NCBI GenBank assembly: GCA_028709805.1
Contig: JAQUTL010000001.1
Coordinates: forward strand, 279,489 to 343,488
Source: Victivallaceae bacterium
GTDB taxonomy: Bacteria > Verrucomicrobiota > Lentisphaeria > Victivallales > Victivallaceae
Reading direction: 5' to 3'
DNA: 64,000 nt
Each line of letters opens with the position of its first letter. The stretch's first letter is position 1. The notes beneath the pieces were generated by a model, which saw nothing but the letters and a program-made list of their open reading frames with translations, made no database searches and had not been told where the DNA came from. Both the position numbers and the translations under genes were made by a program. This document shows, one piece after another, positions 9,164 to 18,921 of the stretch.

Positions 9164-10420
9164 ATGAGCAAACGGTGCTGGGCAGTCAGCTGGGATCACC
9201 AGTTCAGGGTATACGCGGTGCGGCTGGAGGAGCGGCGCGGCGGTCAGCTTTTTATGCTTGACCACCGGTCGAATTCCGCCGGAACGCTCGCTTTGGGCGA
9301 CCGCCTCCGCCTGCTGCTCAACGATATTCAGATCGACGAGGATGAATTTCTTTCACTCGGCGGCTATATGCCGGAATGCGTTGTGTTTGAACGGGCAATG
9401 CCGCCGCTGCCGGACAGCGAACTTGCGCAGGCGCTCAACTTTGAACTGGCCGACGCGCTTCCGGAGTCACCGGACAACTGCGTTCACACTTTTATCCGCA
9501 TGGGAAATCTGCCGGACGGCCGGGTGAGGGTGCGGATCATGGCGGTCAACCGCGCCAGACTAAACGCGCTGCTGGACGAAATCCGCGACTCCGGTGTAAG
9601 ACCCGACATCATGCTCCATCCGTTCATGGCGATCGGTCCCGAATTCGACCGTATGGAAATTTATATGCCGTTCGTGGAGCCGGACTGTGTGTTCAAACCG
9701 GTCGGACAGTCCGGGCTGCGCGAAGCGGCGATGCTTTCCGGCTATGCCCAGTCTCCGGCGCTGACCCGGTTGAACGATCTTGCCGTAAAACTCAATCTTG
9801 CCACCGGCGATCTGCCGCTGTCCGGCGCTTATCCCACCGCGGTTCTGCTCGGCGCCGCGCTGTTGCGCGATTCCGCTTTCCGCGGACGCGGCGCCGCGCT
9901 GCTGCCGCGCGATATGGTCAGGCGGCGCTTCCGCCGCTATCGGCACAGCATTATCTATCTGGGCGTATTGTGCCTGCTGGCGATCGCAGCTTTGCTGGTC
10001 AAGGCCTGGGTGCAGGAGCGCGATCTGGTGCTTGAAACCGCCGCCAAGGTGGTGGTGGTTCAAAATGAGCTTGACGCGGTGAGACGCGAACGCGCCACCA
10101 TCGACCGCCGTCAGCTTATCATGCGCAAATTCTGCGAGAATATCACGCCGGACGCCGAAATACTCGGCTTCCTCTACCGGTTGACTTCGGCGCTGCCGGA
10201 CAATATGTACGTCACCAGTTTCGCCTGCGCCGCCGGAAAAGTCAGCGTTACCATCATCTACGCCGGCGAGCGTATCGCGCTGCTTGACCTGCTGGGGACT
10301 ATTCCCAATTATAAACTTGCCGAGGACACCAAGACAACCCAGAATGCCGACAACAAGACGTCCACCGCCCAGGTCGTATGGATTCGCAGCGGCGCAACGG
10401 GAGGAGCGGCCGGAAAATGA
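9164..10420 (+). CDS. gspL: Type II secretion inner-membrane platform protein, GspL/PilM-PilN-like
   Basis: A 418-residue protein. The first 240 residues look like the actin-fold cytoplasmic domain of GspL/PilM (SWDHQFRVYAVRLEE opening). One membrane helix follows at about 261-282 (IIYLGVLCLLAIAALL), then a periplasmic coiled-coil/ferredoxin-like domain like PilN. This is the GspL layout: it should recruit the GspE ATPase to the membrane. First gene of an eleven-gene operon and coupled by ATGA to gspM. In proteobacteria L and M come last, so the order here is different. Sequence similarity to GspL is weak by eye; the call rests on architecture and neighbours. Confidence 0.75.
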   Translation: MSKRCWAVSWDHQFRVYAVRLEERRGGQLFMLDHRSNSAGTLALGDRLRLLLNDIQIDEDEFLSLGGYMPECVVFERAMPPLPDSELAQALNFELADALPESPDNCVHTFIRMGNLPDGRVRVRIMAVNRARLNALLDEIRDSGVRPDIMLHPFMAIGPEFDRMEIYMPFVEPDCVFKPVGQSGLREAAMLSGYAQSPALTRLNDLAVKLNLATGDLPLSGAYPTAVLLGAALLRDSAFRGRGAALLPRDMVRRRFRRYRHSIIYLGVLCLLAIAALLVKAWVQERDLVLETAAKVVVVQNELDAVRRERATIDRRQLIMRKFCENITPDAEILGFLYRLTSALPDNMYVTSFACAAGKVSVTIIYAGERIALLDLLGTIPNYKLAEDTKTTQNADNKTSTAQVVWIRSGATGGAAGK

Positions 10421-11013
10421 ACGGACTGGGCAAACTTCACGCCGAACTTCACAACCCGGACAATCGCAATAAAGTGATCGTTCTGGCCGGGCTGGTGCTG
10501 GTGCTTTTTGTGGTGCTGCTGTTGAATATCGACTGGCGCAACGCGGTGCCCGATCTGCGCAACTACCGGCTGAGAATGCGTGAATACGAGAATCTCCGGG
10601 CGCAGCTGGCCGAGGAGCAGGCCGATCTGATTGCCGCTCAGATGAAGTCGGTGCGCCGCAACGATGTGTGGAGTTTCAATTCCGCCGAGGACCCCCGTCT
10701 GGCGGTGCTCCAGAAACTGGAGACGATTTCCGCGGAATGCTCGGTCAATCTGCGAACCACCGGAAATCTGAAGGACGTGCAGTTGGCGGACGGAGTGATC
10801 GGTTATGAGGTGGACGTCAACGCCGATCCGGCCAAACTCGGCGACGTATGCCGGTTTGTGATCGCGCTGTCGCTGTCGCAGCCGAAATTTTTCTGGGACA
10901 GTCTTACTTTGAAGCCGTCCGGCGGAAAGGTTGTGCTGGGCGGAAAACTTAAAGTGATCGTGGCGACCAGCCGCGCGGCGCTGGCCGGATATTGGGGGGA
11001 CAAAGATGCGTAA
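10417..11013 (+). CDS. gspM: Type II secretion protein GspM/PilO-like
   Basis: A 198-residue protein with a short cytoplasmic N terminus, one membrane helix at about 17-37 (VIVLAGLVLVLFVVLLLNI), a coiled coil, and a periplasmic alpha/beta domain. This is the topology of GspM and PilO, which pair with GspL/PilN in the inner-membrane platform. The ATG at 10417 overlaps the gspL stop. No catalytic motif is expected. Identity rests on topology and position. Confidence 0.7.
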   Translation: MNGLGKLHAELHNPDNRNKVIVLAGLVLVLFVVLLLNIDWRNAVPDLRNYRLRMREYENLRAQLAEEQADLIAAQMKSVRRNDVWSFNSAEDPRLAVLQKLETISAECSVNLRTTGNLKDVQLADGVIGYEVDVNADPAKLGDVCRFVIALSLSQPKFFWDSLTLKPSGGKVVLGGKLKVIVATSRAALAGYWGDKDA

Positions 11014-11512
11014 CGTGCTGATGCTTCTCCAATTCGCGCTGGCCGGCATGCTGCTGGTGTTCTGCCTGATGCTGTTTTTTCACGACTTCGGCAAGCCGCT
11101 GCAGACCGACGAGTTTCTGGTGCGGCACCGCATCGGCGGCGACGGCGTGGTCAGCTTGGAGCAGCTGCGCACCTGGAGCGACTTGATTGTGCAGAAAGAC
11201 CTGTTTTCGCCGCGGCGCGGCCAGAGCGCCCCCCAGGCCGCCGAGCCGTGGACCGATAAGGCGCCGCCGTTCGAGCTGGTGGCGGTCATGGGGCGGGATG
11301 GCGGCCGGACCGGTGTGTTTATCCCGGCCGGAGCCGACCGCAAAGTCACTCCCGGCGTGATTATCGGCGCCGGCGGCACATTGATGAAGGATGTTACGGT
11401 GGTGGAAATACGCGAAGGTTCGGCGGTCGTCCGCAAACCTGACGGCCTGTTTGAAATAAAACTTCCGCAGGACGGCATGCGGGATCGGGTGAAAATATCA
11501 ACGCCGCGGTGA
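11006..11512 (+). CDS. gspC: Type II secretion protein GspC-like
   Basis: A 168-residue protein with an N-terminal membrane helix (about 5-25), a linker, and a small periplasmic beta domain (PFELVAVMGRDGGRTGVFI to the C terminus) that resembles the HR domain of GspC or PilP. These connect the inner-membrane platform to the secretin. The WSDLIVQKDLFSPRR segment resembles the GspC/PilP pre-HR motif. There is no C-terminal PDZ domain, so it is a short GspC form. It overlaps gspM by 8 bp and lies just before the secretin gene. Confidence 0.72.
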   Translation: MRNVLMLLQFALAGMLLVFCLMLFFHDFGKPLQTDEFLVRHRIGGDGVVSLEQLRTWSDLIVQKDLFSPRRGQSAPQAAEPWTDKAPPFELVAVMGRDGGRTGVFIPAGADRKVTPGVIIGAGGTLMKDVTVVEIREGSAVVRKPDGLFEIKLPQDGMRDRVKISTPR

Positions 11513-11539
11513 CGGCCTAAAACATAACCGGAGGACAAA

Positions 11540-13996
11540 GTGTTGCTGCCAAAGATTGCAAGAGTTGTAATGACGTGCGCCTGTGCCGGACTTTTCGGCG
11601 GCTGCAGCGCCGATTGGATACTGAACCATGAGGCGGACGAGAAGTCGAACGCCGACAATACGCTGAAACCGTCGCCTTTCGGCATCATCGGCGAAACTCC
11701 GATCCGCAACCAGCGGCCGGCGGTCGGCGACGGCAGCGCCTCCGACCGGACCAAGGACGTGGTCACCGAACCCGTCTATCAGGACATCACCATTACCGAC
11801 GACAATCTGCCCAAAACCGGTTCATCCGACGGTCTGAGCCGGATTGAGGAAAAAAGCGGCGCCGGATTTGCCGCGGTCTTTCCAGACCGCAACCCCAACG
11901 ACCGGCTCCGGATCGACCTTGACGCCGACAACCTCAATATTATGACCATCGTCGCCCGGTTCGGCAACGACATGAAATTCAACTACACCGTGGAGTCCGG
12001 CGTCTCCGGAACGGTAACAATGTCGCTGCACGCCGAATTTTCCGCCGCCGAAGCGTGGGAGATGTTCAACCGTCTGCTCTGGATGTGCAAAGCCTATTGC
12101 GATTTCCGCGACGGAGTGCTTTACATCCGCCCGCTCGATCAGGTGGCGCGCGAGCGGCAGATCCTTGATGAAGGCAGCAGCGTGATGCTCCGCACCGTGC
12201 GCATGAAGTATGTTCCGGCGGCCAACATCATGGAGCAGCTCAAGCCGTTTCTTTCAAGCGAATCGACCTGCAAGGTGCTGGGGCAGAACAATTCGCTGCT
12301 GCTGATCGACACTCCGGACAACATCAACCGGGTGCTGGAGATCATCACCGAACTGGACAAAAATTACAAGCAGGGATGGTACCGGGTGGTGATGCAGTGC
12401 AATCAGGTGTCGTCACGCAAGATCGTCGGGGAATTGAAGCAGATTATGCCGGTTCTGGGTTTTTCCGTCACCGACGTCGGCAATGTGGACAGTCAACCGG
12501 GCGCGATTCATCTGGTGAGTCTGGACCGGCTGCAGGTGCTGATTGCCTCGGCCAGCGCGATAGAGCCGCTGGTCGAGCTTCGCAACTGGGTCAACGTGCT
12601 GAACCGCACCGACGCGGAGGAGAAGAACAACGCTTATATTTACCGGGTTGTCAACGGCGACGCCGAACAGCTGCTGGCTGAATTTTCGGTGTTGTTTCCG
12701 AATCTGGTCGGCATAGTGATTCCGTCCAAGGGCGGCAACGTGAAGAACGTCAACGGAGTGGCGGCGCCGAACACGGAGAAAGTGGTGGCGGCGCCGAACT
12801 CGGTGTTTGAATATCCGGTCCGCATTTCCGCCAATTTGGAATACAACCGGCTGGTTATCATGACCACGCAGCGGGTGTACGGCATCATCCGCGCACTGCT
12901 CGACCGGCTTGATTCGATTCCGCCGCAGGTCATATTGCAGGTCATGGTGGTGGAAATTGAATTGACCGACAAGAACAGTTTCGGCGTGGAGTGGAACACC
13001 CAGACCACCGTCAACGGCGAAAAAATGAATTTCGGCACGGATTACTCCGATCTCAAGCCCGGAGCGGACAATCAGTTCGGCGGCAACATCCATGTGTTCG
13101 ATCCGAACAATCCGAATGAAAAATTCCTTTATGTCAAGGCGCTGGCCGGAAAAAGCAAGCTGAATGTTATTTCCAGTCCGCAGATCATGGCGCGCAGTCA
13201 GTACAAGTCCACAGTGAACGTCGGCAAAAAGGTGCCGGTCATCAATTCTCAGCTGACCGACACCTCAAGCTCCACCGGAACCAACACTTCGTTAGTTCAG
13301 AATTACAAATACGAGGATACCGGCATCATACTGGAAGTCACGCCGACCATCAGCGAAGGCGGTCTGATCTCGCTCCAGATATCCCAGACCATATCCGACG
13401 CTATGGCCAACACGCTCGGCGGCGTTTCCACTCCGATCATCAAGCAGAATCTGCTTTCGACCAATCTTTCGCTGCGGTCCGGCTCCACCATTGTGATGGG
13501 CGGGTTGATCCGCGACCGGCAGGAGGAGTCGCTGGACAGTATTCCGATGATCTCGGAGATACCGATGCTGAACTGGCTGGTCGGCAATTCGTCGCGCAGC
13601 AATGAGCGCTCCGAGATACTGGTGCTCATTACCGCCACCGCCGTGGACGAGCGCACCTCGCTTGAGGAGATGGTGCGCCGCTACAGCGACTCGCTGCGTG
13701 AAATCAATGTGTTTGAAAACAACGTCTACATGCCTTATCAGAAGCGGCGCGGCGAGTTCCGCGAGCGCGGCGGCGTGATTGTGAAGCCCGCCGACGTCGA
13801 TCCGGACGCCCAGTTGCGCACCGACATTATGGAGTATATGGATCCGGACGGCGCAACCGAGGCCGACGGCGACACCTTTGCACCGACGCCGATCGCCGAC
13901 ATAGCCTCCGGCGCGGAAGGCGCACCGGAAGCAGGCGGAAGTGCGCCGGAAGCGGCGGACGACTCCGCCGCGGCGACGACAACGGAAGGAAAGTGA
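11540..13996 (+). CDS. gspD: Type II secretion secretin GspD
   Basis: An 818-residue secretin, longer than the usual 650-700. A GTG start at 11540 follows a GGAGG site. The leader ends in a plausible lipobox (LFGGC22), so it may be self-piloting as a lipoprotein. Periplasmic N0-N3 domains precede the C-terminal secretin domain, recognised by the region around VQNYKYEDTGIILEVTPTI and STIVMGGLIRDRQEE. An acidic, alanine-rich tail of about 100 residues follows. It forms the outer-membrane channel of the secretion system. Cotranscribed with gspC and gspE. Confidence 0.92.
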   Translation: MLLPKIARVVMTCACAGLFGGCSADWILNHEADEKSNADNTLKPSPFGIIGETPIRNQRPAVGDGSASDRTKDVVTEPVYQDITITDDNLPKTGSSDGLSRIEEKSGAGFAAVFPDRNPNDRLRIDLDADNLNIMTIVARFGNDMKFNYTVESGVSGTVTMSLHAEFSAAEAWEMFNRLLWMCKAYCDFRDGVLYIRPLDQVARERQILDEGSSVMLRTVRMKYVPAANIMEQLKPFLSSESTCKVLGQNNSLLLIDTPDNINRVLEIITELDKNYKQGWYRVVMQCNQVSSRKIVGELKQIMPVLGFSVTDVGNVDSQPGAIHLVSLDRLQVLIASASAIEPLVELRNWVNVLNRTDAEEKNNAYIYRVVNGDAEQLLAEFSVLFPNLVGIVIPSKGGNVKNVNGVAAPNTEKVVAAPNSVFEYPVRISANLEYNRLVIMTTQRVYGIIRALLDRLDSIPPQVILQVMVVEIELTDKNSFGVEWNTQTTVNGEKMNFGTDYSDLKPGADNQFGGNIHVFDPNNPNEKFLYVKALAGKSKLNVISSPQIMARSQYKSTVNVGKKVPVINSQLTDTSSSTGTNTSLVQNYKYEDTGIILEVTPTISEGGLISLQISQTISDAMANTLGGVSTPIIKQNLLSTNLSLRSGSTIVMGGLIRDRQEESLDSIPMISEIPMLNWLVGNSSRSNERSEILVLITATAVDERTSLEEMVRRYSDSLREINVFENNVYMPYQKRRGEFRERGGVIVKPADVDPDAQLRTDIMEYMDPDGATEADGDTFAPTPIADIASGAEGAPEAGGSAPEAADDSAAATTTEGK

Positions 13997-14003
13997 TTGC
14001 AAG

Positions 14004-15599
14004 ATGGCGGTCAATGAAAAACGGATCGTTGAACAGCTTTCGGCAATCTATCCGGAATACGCGGTAAAAGCGGCGGACACCGCCGATCGCGGCAAACTGG
14101 ACTGGGAACTGGTAACCACCGGTGTATTCGCGGAAAACGAACTGCTTCAGGCGTACAGTCTGGCGTCCGGCGTGCCGATCGCGGAGGAGAGCGAATTCAA
14201 GCATCTGACGCCGATTGCCGAAATCCCGGAAAGTTATTGTTCCGCCTGGAATATCGCCGTCGGGCGGCGGGCCAACTTTTCGGCGGTGCTGCTGGTCAGC
14301 GACCCCTATCGGCTGGACAGTCACGTTTATCTGATGCGCAAACTTCTCAGTCTGGTTCCGGAATGCTATCTTCTGCGGCGCAACGCGATCGAGCAGCTGC
14401 GGGCGCCGGGCGGCGCGGCGGACGACGCCGGCGAGGACAATCCGGCCGCCTCCGCCTCCGAGCCGGAACTGGAAGAAACGCTGCGCAGCATGGCCGGCGA
14501 AGCGCGTACCGTACGCTTGGTCAACGACATATTGATGGCGGCGGTTGAGCAGAAGGCCAGCGACATCCATGTGGAGCCGGACGAGGATCGCACCGTTGTC
14601 CGGCTGCGGGTGGACGGGTTGCTGCGCGAATATCTTTCGCTGCCGCTGGCACGTCACGCGGCGATCGTCTCCCGGATCAAACTGCTCGGAAATTTGAACA
14701 TTGCGGAAAGCCGGCTGCCGCAGGACGGCCGCACCAATGTGCAGCTGGCGCGAAATTCAATTGACATAAGAATCAGCACTATGCCGACGCTGAGCGGCGA
14801 AAGCGTGGTGATGCGTCTGCTGAACAAGGGCGCGGTCTCGTTTGAACTGGCCAACATCGGCATGCTGCCGGAAATGGAGGAGGTGTTCGACCGGCTCATC
14901 CGCATCCCATACGGCATTATTCTGGTGGTGGGGCCGACCGGGTCTGGCAAAACGACCACGCTGTATTCGGTAATTTCAAAACTGTCCGACGCGTCGCGCA
15001 AAATCATCACCATCGAAGACCCGGTGGAATATCAGATGCCGCATCTGACGCAGATTCAGGTCAACCCGAAAATCGGACTGAGTTTCGCCTCCGGGCTGCG
15101 CCACATTGTCCGTCAGGACCCGGACATCATTCTGGTCGGCGAGATCCGCGACCGCGAAACCGCGGACATCGCGGTGAACGCCGCGCTGACCGGCCACCTG
15201 GTGCTGAGCACGCTGCATACCAACGACGCGGTCGGCGCCATCGGCCGTCTGCTGGACATGGGGGTGGAGCCGTTTCTGCTTTCGGCGGTGCTGTACGGCG
15301 TACTGTCGCAGCGGCTGGTGCGGCGCATCTGTCCGGACTGCGGCGGCAAGGGAAAAATCAACGACATGTCGTGCGGCAACTGCTCCGGCTGGGGGTACAG
15401 CGGCCGTACCGGGATTTTTGAACTGCTGAGAGTGGATAATGACATCCGCAGCGCAATCAACCGCTGCGCTACTTCGTCCGAGCTGGAAAAACTTGCAATC
15501 GACAACGGGATGAAACCCTTGATTGATGACGGGATGAAAAAAGTTGAACTTGGAATAACCACCGCCGAAGAGATCCGCCGGGTGGCGATCGAAATCTAA
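14004..15599 (+). CDS. gspE: Type II secretion ATPase GspE
   Basis: A 531-residue hexameric ATPase of the secretion NTPase family. An N1E-like domain (residues 1-140) precedes the catalytic domain with Walker A GPTGSGKTTT (about 310), an Asp box and Walker B region (DPDIILVGEIRDRETA), and a His box. A C-terminal four-cysteine metal site (CPDCGG...CGNCSG) is typical of GspE/PilB. It powers pseudopilus assembly through GspL and GspF. The ATG at 14004 is 5 bp after the secretin stop. Confidence 0.95.
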   Translation: MAVNEKRIVEQLSAIYPEYAVKAADTADRGKLDWELVTTGVFAENELLQAYSLASGVPIAEESEFKHLTPIAEIPESYCSAWNIAVGRRANFSAVLLVSDPYRLDSHVYLMRKLLSLVPECYLLRRNAIEQLRAPGGAADDAGEDNPAASASEPELEETLRSMAGEARTVRLVNDILMAAVEQKASDIHVEPDEDRTVVRLRVDGLLREYLSLPLARHAAIVSRIKLLGNLNIAESRLPQDGRTNVQLARNSIDIRISTMPTLSGESVVMRLLNKGAVSFELANIGMLPEMEEVFDRLIRIPYGIILVVGPTGSGKTTTLYSVISKLSDASRKIITIEDPVEYQMPHLTQIQVNPKIGLSFASGLRHIVRQDPDIILVGEIRDRETADIAVNAALTGHLVLSTLHTNDAVGAIGRLLDMGVEPFLLSAVLYGVLSQRLVRRICPDCGGKGKINDMSCGNCSGWGYSGRTGIFELLRVDNDIRSAINRCATSSELEKLAIDNGMKPLIDDGMKKVELGITTAEEIRRVAIEI

Positions 15600-15614
15600 G
15601 CCGGATTCACTGGA

Positions 15615-16817
15615 ATGGCAAAATTCAAATACAAAGTGGCGGATTCCGCCGGAAAGGTGTGGCTCCAGACCGTTGAGGCGGAGAACGCCGCCGACGCCGG
15701 GATCAAACTGCGCGAGAGCCGTCTCACCATTCTGAAACTGGTGACGCAGGGCGAAAGCTCGTGGCTGGAAAAATTGCGCGATTTCCGGTTTTCCGGGAAG
15801 AAGTTTGACGTCTGTGAATTTACCGGCAAACTGGTTCCGCTGCTCCAGGCCCATGTCCAGCTCTCCCGCGCACTGGCAATTATTTACGGCGGGTCGGAGG
15901 ACGAGGCGGAGCGCGAAGTCGTCGCCATGCTGCAGCGCGGACTTCAGGAGGGTAAAAAATTCTCCGAACTGCTGCGGGCTTCGGGAAAGTTTCCGCAAGC
16001 CTATGTGAGTTTGACCGAGGCCGGCGAAGAGGCCGGCGAGTTGACCGGAGTTCTGGAGGAGGTCTACCGGTTTCTCAAGGAGGGTAAGGACACACGCGAT
16101 TTTCTGGTGACCAGCAGCATTTATCCGGCCATTCTGCTGGCGGTGACGTTTCTGGTCATCATGGTGGTGTTTGTTTTTTTTCTGCCGTACTTCGCCAATA
16201 TTTTCACCGACATGGGGCGCGAACTGCCGGGGCCGACCAAGGCACTGCTCAGCGTCAGCGATCTGATACTGGACTACTGGTGGCTGTGGGTGATGACGAT
16301 TTCCGGCGCGATATGGTATTTGAGAAAAGTCATGCATGATCCGGAAAAGAGTCTGGTGCTGGAAAAATGGGTGTTCAAACTTCCGGTGGTCGGCAAACTG
16401 AGGAACGCGGCGCAGATGAGCAATTTTTTCCGCACGCTGGCGATATTGTTTCAGAGCAACGTGCAGCTGCTGACCAGCATCAGGATTGCAACGGGCGCGG
16501 TGTCGAGCGAACTGGTTCGCCGGTCGTTCGAGCATCTGCCGGGCGAACTGCGATCCGGCGGAACGCTGTCATCCGGGCTGAAAAAGAGTGAATTTGTGCC
16601 GGCGGAAGCGGTACAGCTGGTCGAGGTTGGCGAGGAGTCCGGCGAAGTCGGCCGGATGCTGTCGCGGATTGCCGAGCGGCAGGAAGCGGCCTTGAAGATC
16701 GCCATAAAAAGACTGCTGGCGCTGTTTGAGCCGGCGGTGATCATTGTTTTGGCGCTGGTGATTCTGGTGGTTGTCCTGACGATTTTTATGACGATTCTTG
16801 AAATGAACGATTTTTAA
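15615..16817 (+). CDS. gspF: Type II secretion platform protein GspF
   Basis: A 400-residue polytopic membrane protein with two GspF cytoplasmic domains and three membrane helices (about 172-194, 222-240 and 370-395). Motifs such as SLTEAGEEAGELTGVLEEV and LVEVGEESGEVGRMLSRIAE are the paired signatures of the family. It rotates or docks pseudopilins above GspE. Fifteen bp after gspE. Confidence 0.93.
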   Translation: MAKFKYKVADSAGKVWLQTVEAENAADAGIKLRESRLTILKLVTQGESSWLEKLRDFRFSGKKFDVCEFTGKLVPLLQAHVQLSRALAIIYGGSEDEAEREVVAMLQRGLQEGKKFSELLRASGKFPQAYVSLTEAGEEAGELTGVLEEVYRFLKEGKDTRDFLVTSSIYPAILLAVTFLVIMVVFVFFLPYFANIFTDMGRELPGPTKALLSVSDLILDYWWLWVMTISGAIWYLRKVMHDPEKSLVLEKWVFKLPVVGKLRNAAQMSNFFRTLAILFQSNVQLLTSIRIATGAVSSELVRRSFEHLPGELRSGGTLSSGLKKSEFVPAEAVQLVEVGEESGEVGRMLSRIAERQEAALKIAIKRLLALFEPAVIIVLALVILVVVLTIFMTILEMNDF

Positions 16818-16832
16818 CGCGGAGGATATCAA

Positions 16833-17246
16833 ATGAAGAGAAAAAACGGTTTTACCCTGCTGGAAGTCATGATTGTTCTGATGCTTCTGGTGATTTTGGC
16901 CGGAGCGGTCACGCCGGCCTATCTGAATTATCTGAAAAAAGCGCGGGTGCAGACCGCGAAAAGCGAAAGCAAGCTGTTGAGCGACGCGGTGGATCATTAT
17001 TATCTTGAAGTCGGAGTCTATCCGTCGTCGCTCAAAGCGCTGGTCGGCAATGCCGACAACAACGAGAAGTGGGACGGCCCCTACATCAAAGGAAAACTGC
17101 CGGTTGATCCCTGGGGCAACGCCTATATTCTGGAAGTTCCCGGCAAAGAGGGCGACTTCGATGTGATCTCGCGCGGGTCGGACGGCAAGTCCGGCGGCGA
17201 CGGCGACGCGGCCGACATCTTCAGCAGCGACATCGCGGCAAACTGA
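16833..17246 (+). CDS. gspG: Major pseudopilin GspG
   Basis: A 137-residue pseudopilin. The leader MKRKNG is cleaved before F-T-L-L-E (Glu at +5), followed by the hydrophobic N-terminal helix and the GspG globular domain with YYLEVGVYPSSLKAL and LPVDPWGNAY. It builds the pseudopilus that pushes substrates through the secretin. A GGAGG site precedes the ATG. Confidence 0.95.
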   Translation: MKRKNGFTLLEVMIVLMLLVILAGAVTPAYLNYLKKARVQTAKSESKLLSDAVDHYYLEVGVYPSSLKALVGNADNNEKWDGPYIKGKLPVDPWGNAYILEVPGKEGDFDVISRGSDGKSGGDGDAADIFSSDIAAN

Positions 17247-17255
17247 TATTTTTCA

Positions 17256-17897
17256 ATGATTCACGGTTCAAAGCGGCATTTTACCCTGATCGAGTTGCTG
17301 ATCGTGCTCCTGATAATGGTGCTGACCGGAGCTTTGGTGATGGGAAAACTGGCAGCGCTGCCGGGCGGGGCGGTGATGGGAAATCTGGCGTCGCGGATCG
17401 ACGGACTTTTCCGCTTCGCCGCCGCCGCCTCAACCGCCTGCAACCGCCCGGTGACGGCGGTTTACGACCCGGAGGCCGGAGCGGTAATGATAGCAACCGC
17501 GCTGGAGCTGGACGAACCGGACTATGGAGAACAGACCGCGCTGCCGGATTCGGATATGTCAAAAAATATTGCGGTCTACGCCGCGTCCGATCTGGTGTTG
17601 CCGAGGCACGGCCGGACGGTGAAACTGCCGGACGGCTGTGCGCTGGAACTGGAACCGCAGGGAGAGACCGCCGAGGAACTGATAGCCAGAGCGTCAATGA
17701 CCGCGGCGGAGACGGATGACGCGGAGCAGAACGCTCCGGTGACGCTGGCAGTGTTTTATCCGGACGGCGCGGCGGAGGCGGTTCGCTGGCGGTTGCGGTC
17801 GGGACGGGCGACGGTCTATTGCGAGTTGTCCGGAATGTCCGGCGAGCTGACGATAAACGATGCGCCGCTTTCCGAATGGCGCCGGGAGGAGGAGTGA
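17256..17897 (+). CDS. gspH: Minor pseudopilin GspH-like
   Basis: A 213-residue protein with prepilin leader MIHGSKRH then F-T-L-I-E-L-L-I-V and a hydrophobic helix. The globular part is divergent; the assignment to GspH follows from gene order between gspG and gspI. It overlaps the next gene as TGATG. Confidence 0.75.
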   Translation: MIHGSKRHFTLIELLIVLLIMVLTGALVMGKLAALPGGAVMGNLASRIDGLFRFAAAASTACNRPVTAVYDPEAGAVMIATALELDEPDYGEQTALPDSDMSKNIAVYAASDLVLPRHGRTVKLPDGCALELEPQGETAEELIARASMTAAETDDAEQNAPVTLAVFYPDGAAEAVRWRLRSGRATVYCELSGMSGELTINDAPLSEWRREEE

Positions 17898-18295
17898 TGA
17901 GGTCGGGAATCCGCCGGTTCACACTGCTTGAAGTGGTTATCGCGCTGACGATATTCGCCGTCGGCATCGGCATCGCCTTCGGCGTAAGCGCCGCGGCCAG
18001 AATGCGGACCATGAAAGGTCGCCAGCTGCTTGAAGAGTCGCACATGCTGGCGCAGGCCGTCGAATATTATCTGCTTGATTACGACGCCGAGGAACTGCCT
18101 GAGGACGTTTTTCCGTATCCGGAATATCATGCGAATGTGAGTTACTCCGATCCCGATCCGGAATCGCTGCCGGATAGGGCGGACGGCGAACTTGGTATGT
18201 GGAAGCTGCGGGTTATGCGGGTTGAACTTTTCAACTCAAAGGAGGAATCATGCGGATTTCTGGAAATGGAACGCATCATGCCCGCCGGAAAATAA
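17897..18295 (+). CDS. gspI: Minor pseudopilin GspI-like
   Basis: A 132-residue protein with leader MRSGIRR and F-T-L-L-E-V-V-I-A followed by a hydrophobic helix. The short length fits GspI, which with GspJ and GspK forms the tip of the pseudopilus. The ATG at 17897 overlaps the gspH stop. Its 3' end contains the GGAGG site for gspJ. Confidence 0.75.
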   Translation: MRSGIRRFTLLEVVIALTIFAVGIGIAFGVSAAARMRTMKGRQLLEESHMLAQAVEYYLLDYDAEELPEDVFPYPEYHANVSYSDPDPESLPDRADGELGMWKLRVMRVELFNSKEESCGFLEMERIMPAGK

Positions 18296-18921
18296 GTTGT
18301 AACAGCTTCACGCTGCTGGAACTGATGCTGGCGGTGGTGGTGCTGGTGGTGGTGCTTTCGGTGGTGTCGCTGAGTTTCCGCACCGTGGTGCTGGCGTGGC
18401 GCAATATGTCCGGAACCACCGGGAAGGTTGAGCGCATGATGGCGCTGGAAAAATTCGCGGACGAATATCTGCGCGGTATTGTCGCGGACACCTGGGAACA
18501 TCCCGATTATAGAAGTGCCGAGCCGATATTCAAGGGCGATGCTTCCGAACTGTTCGCCGCGGCGCGGCGGCGGACCGACTCGTCGGAAAACCCGGGCATG
18601 GTGTGGTTCCGGGTCTTTCCCGGAGAGGATGACGGAATTTTGTGGCTGGAGTCCGCGACCTCGCCGTTTTTCCCGGAGATGGAAACTGAAATGCCGCGAC
18701 GGCTGGAAAAATTGGCCGACAATATCGAGGAAGTCGTCTTTTCATATGTGGATTATGACGCCTTTGGCGAACTTGACTGGCACGAGACATGGCTGCCGGA
18801 AGATCATCCGGGCGCGCTTCCGGCCGCGATCATGATGACTCTGACCTGGAAAAACGGTGAAAAAAATGTGTGGCTGCGCCGCCTTGCCGGAGTCCAGCAA
18901 TATATGGAGGCGGGAAAATGA
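18250..18921 (+). CDS. gspJ: Minor pseudopilin GspJ-like
   Basis: A 223-residue pseudopilin. The leader is unusually long (18 residues, MRISGNGTHHARRKISCNS) before F-T-L-L-E-L-M. The ATG at 18250 has an AAAGGAGG site 4 bp upstream and overlaps gspI by 46 bp. Length and position fit GspJ, a tip subunit. Coupled by ATGA to gspK. Confidence 0.78.
   Translation: MRISGNGTHHARRKISCNSFTLLELMLAVVVLVVVLSVVSLSFRTVVLAWRNMSGTTGKVERMMALEKFADEYLRGIVADTWEHPDYRSAEPIFKGDASELFAAARRRTDSSENPGMVWFRVFPGEDDGILWLESATSPFFPEMETEMPRRLEKLADNIEEVVFSYVDYDAFGELDWHETWLPEDHPGALPAAIMMTLTWKNGEKNVWLRRLAGVQQYMEAGK

Noticed and set aside
14976..16535. 519-codon minus-strand frame across gspE and gspF
   Set aside because: Opposite to two unmistakable secretion genes; rich in His/Gln/Arg as expected for an antisense shadow.
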